DNA of 64,000 nt from Granulosicoccus sp964594905 (lineage in GTDB: Bacteria; Pseudomonadota; Gammaproteobacteria; Granulosicoccales; Granulosicoccaceae): assembly GCA_964594905.1 (NCBI GenBank), contig CAZQOI010000006.1, forward strand, positions 1 through 64,000. Reading direction: 5' to 3'. The position numbers and the translations under genes were made by a program. Positions 61,435 through 64,000 of this stretch are shown piece by piece. The notes beneath the pieces are model-generated. The model was not told the DNA's origin and did not search any database. It worked only from the letters and a program-made list of their open reading frames with translations. Position 1 is the stretch's first letter. Each line of letters opens with the position of its first letter.

Positions 61435-63213
61435 ATGACTACTTCTCAACTCCTGATCAGCGGCATTTTACTGGTAACCATGGTCGCCTTTGTGTTTGGC
61501 CGGTGGCGCTACGACTTGGTTGCCATGTTCGCTCTGATGAGTGCGGTAGTGGTGGGCCTGGTTGATCCCAATAAGGCCTTTGAGGGCTTTGGTCATCCTG
61601 CTGTTGTGACGGTTGCCGCCGTACTGATTATCAGTAGTGCCCTGCGTGAAGCAGGTGTGGTTGATGAAGTAGCCAGTCGCATTTCTCATCTGACTGAAAC
61701 GCCGATCCTGCACATTGCATCACTGACCGCAGTCGTGACCGTTGCGTCGGCTTTTATGAATAACGTCGGTGCACTGGCTTTGCTGTTGCCGATTGCTTTA
61801 TCGACCGCGAAGGAGCGAAAACGCTCACCTGCGTTGATTCTTATGCCGTTGGCTTTCGGCAGTCTTCTCGGCGGCATGATGACTTTGATCGGCACTCCAC
61901 CGAACATCATCGTGGCGAGCATTCGTGCGCAACATTCAGGTGAGCCCTTTGGCATGTTCGATTTTGCGCCAGTCGGCTTGCCGATAACGATTATAGGGTT
62001 TGCATTTATCTGTCTTGTTGGTTGGCGTCTGATTCCACGAGCTCGCCTACAGTTCAACGAAGATGGAAGTGATGCCGCAATGGGTCTTTACCTGACTGAA
62101 GCGAAAGTACCTTCAAGCTCAGATATGGTTGGTAAGACGCTCGGCGAGATAGATGGGCTTGACGACAATAATGTAGAAGTCATTGGCGTTGCCGGTAAGC
62201 GCAGGTTTGCACGTGCCGTACGTTCAAGTTATGTCATCGCAGAGCAAGACATCCTGATTTTAAGAGCAAGCTCTGATGATTTGAAAAGCTTTCATGACCT
62301 GCATGGTCTAGAGCTATTGAGCACTGCAACACCTGCATTTGTTCAACCAACACCTGATAGTGAAATTATGGCAGAAGGCATTGTTCGCAATGATTCACCG
62401 CTGGTTGGAAAGGATGTCAGTTTCGTGCGACAGGAGACCAACCGAACGCTGGCCTTGGTTGGTCTGGCTCGACAAGGGCGGCCGGTAACTCGCCGTTTGC
62501 GTCAGCAGATATTTCGCGCCGGTGATGTACTGTTACTGCATGGATCAGATGACAGCGTCGATCAGCAGTTTGGTTCCTTAGGGTTGCTACCACTCAAACA
62601 AAGAGAGATAACTCTGCACCGTACTCAGAAGATCGCTATGGCGAGTGGTATTTTTGCGTTGAGTATCGTTCTTGGCATTGCAGGATTTGTGAGCTTGCCA
62701 GTAGCATTTGTACTCGCTGTTGGTGCTTATGTACTGACAGGTATTTTATCCACTCGCCAAATCTACGATGATATTGACTGGCCTGTTATTGTTTTACTGG
62801 CTGCAATGATTCCTGTCGGAAATGCCTTGACCACAACTGGCACAACGCAGTTGGTTGCTGACGCGCTTGTGTCGGTGACGCAGGGTATGCCTATTCCAAT
62901 TATATTGACCTTGTTATTGGTTGTAACCATGCTGCTATCTGATGTCATCAATAACGCCGCGACAGCGCTGGTAATGGCACCACTAGGGATAGCTATGGCA
63001 ACGGCGCTCGGTGTCAATGCAGACCCATTCTTAATGGCAGTGGCGGTTGGTGCTTCCTGTGCTTTCCTGACGCCGATTGGCCATCAGTGCAATACCCTTG
63101 TAATGGGTCCAGGTGGTTATAAATTCAGTGATTACTGGCGAGTTGGTTTACCGCTTGAAATAATTATCACGATCGTCAGTGTGCCAACTATTTTATGGGC
63201 TTGGCCGCTGTAA
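61435..63213 (+). CDS. SLC13/ArsB-type permease with two RCK_C domains
   Basis: 592 residues. Two blocks of membrane helices (about 5-200 and 400-590) separated by a soluble region (about 205-390) that contains two TrkA-C/RCK_C-like domains (SDMVGKTLGEI...VEVIGV...; SPLVGKDVSFVRQETNRTLALVGL). NNVGALALLLPIAL and GTPPNIIVAS in the first block, and NNAATALVMAPLGIAMATALG in the second, are the repeat motifs of the DASS/CitMHS/ArsB superfamily. Substrate unknown; sulfate, dicarboxylates and other anions are known for relatives. Confidence 0.9.
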   Translation: MTTSQLLISGILLVTMVAFVFGRWRYDLVAMFALMSAVVVGLVDPNKAFEGFGHPAVVTVAAVLIISSALREAGVVDEVASRISHLTETPILHIASLTAVVTVASAFMNNVGALALLLPIALSTAKERKRSPALILMPLAFGSLLGGMMTLIGTPPNIIVASIRAQHSGEPFGMFDFAPVGLPITIIGFAFICLVGWRLIPRARLQFNEDGSDAAMGLYLTEAKVPSSSDMVGKTLGEIDGLDDNNVEVIGVAGKRRFARAVRSSYVIAEQDILILRASSDDLKSFHDLHGLELLSTATPAFVQPTPDSEIMAEGIVRNDSPLVGKDVSFVRQETNRTLALVGLARQGRPVTRRLRQQIFRAGDVLLLHGSDDSVDQQFGSLGLLPLKQREITLHRTQKIAMASGIFALSIVLGIAGFVSLPVAFVLAVGAYVLTGILSTRQIYDDIDWPVIVLLAAMIPVGNALTTTGTTQLVADALVSVTQGMPIPIILTLLLVVTMLLSDVINNAATALVMAPLGIAMATALGVNADPFLMAVAVGASCAFLTPIGHQCNTLVMGPGGYKFSDYWRVGLPLEIIITIVSVPTILWAWPL

Positions 63214-63220
63214 AAGAAAA

Positions 63221-63237
63221 GCCCCGCTGAACGGGGC
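63221..63237. terminator. Bidirectional terminator
   Basis: GCCCCG (63221-63226) / CGGGGC (63232-63237) with a 5-base loop. On the minus strand it is followed by TTTTCTTTT, a good terminator for the OmpA lipoprotein gene; on the plus strand it is followed by TTGTCTT, a weaker one for the permease. Confidence 0.8.
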
Positions 63238-63262
63238 TTGTCTTCATGATTTTGTTGAAAAG

Positions 63263-63949
63263 TTAAATGGGTGAGCGCCAAGCATCGTTTTCGCGACCTT
63301 CTACAAATGACTTCAGGTAAATTTCCACCCGTCTATTGCGAGTTCTACCCGCACTAGTATCATTATTTGCAACAGGTTTTGTTTCTCCTCGTCCGGAAAA
63401 TCGCATACGATCACGATCAACACCGGTACGTGTGAGATAGCGAGTTACTGCTGTCGCTCGTTTTTCAGATAATTGTTGGTTATAGCTATCGGTTCCCGTA
63501 TTGTCGGTATGACCAATAACATGAACAGCTGTCTTGTCATAGTCATCGATAACTTCAGCCATCGTGTTCAAGCTGTCCTGGAAATCTCGCTGAATACTGT
63601 CACTGTTGATAGCGAAAGAGACTTCGCTACTCACATCAAGACGAATGGTTTCTTCATCAAGTCGAGTTAAGGTGATCTTTCCAGCGCGTCGTTCCTGGGC
63701 TAACTTCTCTTCAAGCTCTCGTTGTTGCTTGTCCATATAGTTACCAACAGCTGCACCTGTCAGAGCGCCAACTACTGCGCCAACATATTTACCGTTCTTG
63801 CTGCTGGCCTGATTGCCAACTATCGCGCCTGTTATAGCGCCGATCGCGGCACCAGTTTTGGCGCGACGATGTGGATCATCGGTTGCGCAGGCAGATGTTA
63901 GAAGTAAGGTGATTGCCGCTGTGGCAACCGCTGTGCGATAGGAAAACAT
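63263..63949 (-). CDS. OmpA-family lipoprotein with glycine-zipper (YiaD-like)
   Basis: 228 residues. Lipobox LTSAC with Cys21. A glycine-zipper segment follows (about 32-70: GAAIGAITGAIVGN...GAVVGALTGAAVGN), likely membrane-associated, then the OmpA C-terminal domain with GHTDNTGTDSYNQQLSEKRA and GRTRNRRVEIYL. Members link the outer membrane to peptidoglycan. Unlike the two OmpA paralogues at 12-13.4 kb it has no Cys-containing N-domain. Confidence 0.92.
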   Translation of the reverse strand: MFSYRTAVATAAITLLLTSACATDDPHRRAKTGAAIGAITGAIVGNQASSKNGKYVGAVVGALTGAAVGNYMDKQQRELEEKLAQERRAGKITLTRLDEETIRLDVSSEVSFAINSDSIQRDFQDSLNTMAEVIDDYDKTAVHVIGHTDNTGTDSYNQQLSEKRATAVTRYLTRTGVDRDRMRFSGRGETKPVANNDTSAGRTRNRRVEIYLKSFVEGRENDAWRSPI

Positions 63950-64000
63950 ATCTGGCGTCTCTCTTGTTATTGTTATATGACAACCATCACCTCATTGGGT

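Noticed and set aside
1..64000. CRISPR arrays, tRNA or rRNA genes, prophage
   Set aside because: No regularly spaced repeats, no cloverleaf-like segments with T-loop consensus, and no phage structural genes were found in the intergenic stretches.

Overview
The window looks like chromosome of a free-living, probably marine, Gram-negative gammaproteobacterium. The evidence is outer-membrane proteins (three OmpA-type, one MipA/OmpV), a type IV minor-pilin cluster, UbiA, NudC, a GlnK-AmtB pair, and both TRAP and tripartite tricarboxylate (TTT) carboxylate uptake systems. I cannot name the genus from sequence alone. No rRNA, tRNA, CRISPR array, prophage or insertion sequence was recognised. One 100-N assembly gap (3410-3509) lies inside a gene; it is flanked by an exact 55-bp duplication and is probably an unmerged contig overlap.

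Layout. 1-6.7 kb: a one-direction cluster of a TTT transporter (TctB, TctA, TctC), a class I glutamine-amidotransferase-like protein, a cytochrome P450 and a glutamine-synthetase-family ligase. This is the most interesting locus. Ligase plus oxygenase plus gamma-glutamyl hydrolase resembles the gamma-glutamylation logic of amine catabolism. 6.7-11 kb: a DUF4344 metallopeptidase-like lipoprotein, then a TRAP transporter (dctP-dctQ-dctM) behind a promoter and operator-like palindrome. 11.1-11.9 kb: a scar joining the 5' end of urtA (urea ABC transporter) out of frame to the 3' end of ureG (urease accessory protein). 12-13.4 kb: two tandem OmpA-like paralogues. 13.7-20.1 kb: comF, two dynamin-like GTPases, a CobT-like VWA protein and a peroxiredoxin. 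20-25.4 kb: ubiA, gor, and minor pilins fimT/fimU-pilV-pilW-pilX-pilE without pilY1.

25.4-38.9 kb: ABC-F ATPase (YbiT type), two EamA exporters, dodecin, a PatB/MalY C-S lyase, a CoA-type Nudix hydrolase, a flavin reductase, a TVP38/TMEM64 protein, an SPL-family radical SAM protein paired with a nucleoside-phosphorylase-like protein, two YbjQ-family proteins with an M48 peptidase, NudC, MipA and an enolase-superfamily dehydratase/racemase. 38.9-43 kb: a moxR-DUF58-tgpA operon. 43.3-48.9 kb: a large DUF349 protein, an EAL phosphodiesterase with a C-terminal CZB-like domain, an APH(6)-like kinase and a LysE/RhtB exporter. 49-50.7 kb: amtB-glnK. 50.7-56 kb: a LysR regulator, a small protein, an ABC exporter, an HNH nuclease and an HExxH lipoprotein. 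56-64 kb: a secreted GH16 glucanase with two FnIII-like domains, AcuI, a DUF6164 protein, a GT2 glycosyltransferase with an apparent ATA start, an AstE/DoeB-like deacylase, an SLC13-type permease and an OmpA lipoprotein.

Together the genes suggest a heterotroph equipped to import organic acids and sugar acids, scavenge ammonium, degrade beta-glucan and process amine- or thio-containing small molecules. The ability to use urea appears to have been lost at this locus, unless the junction is an assembly error.
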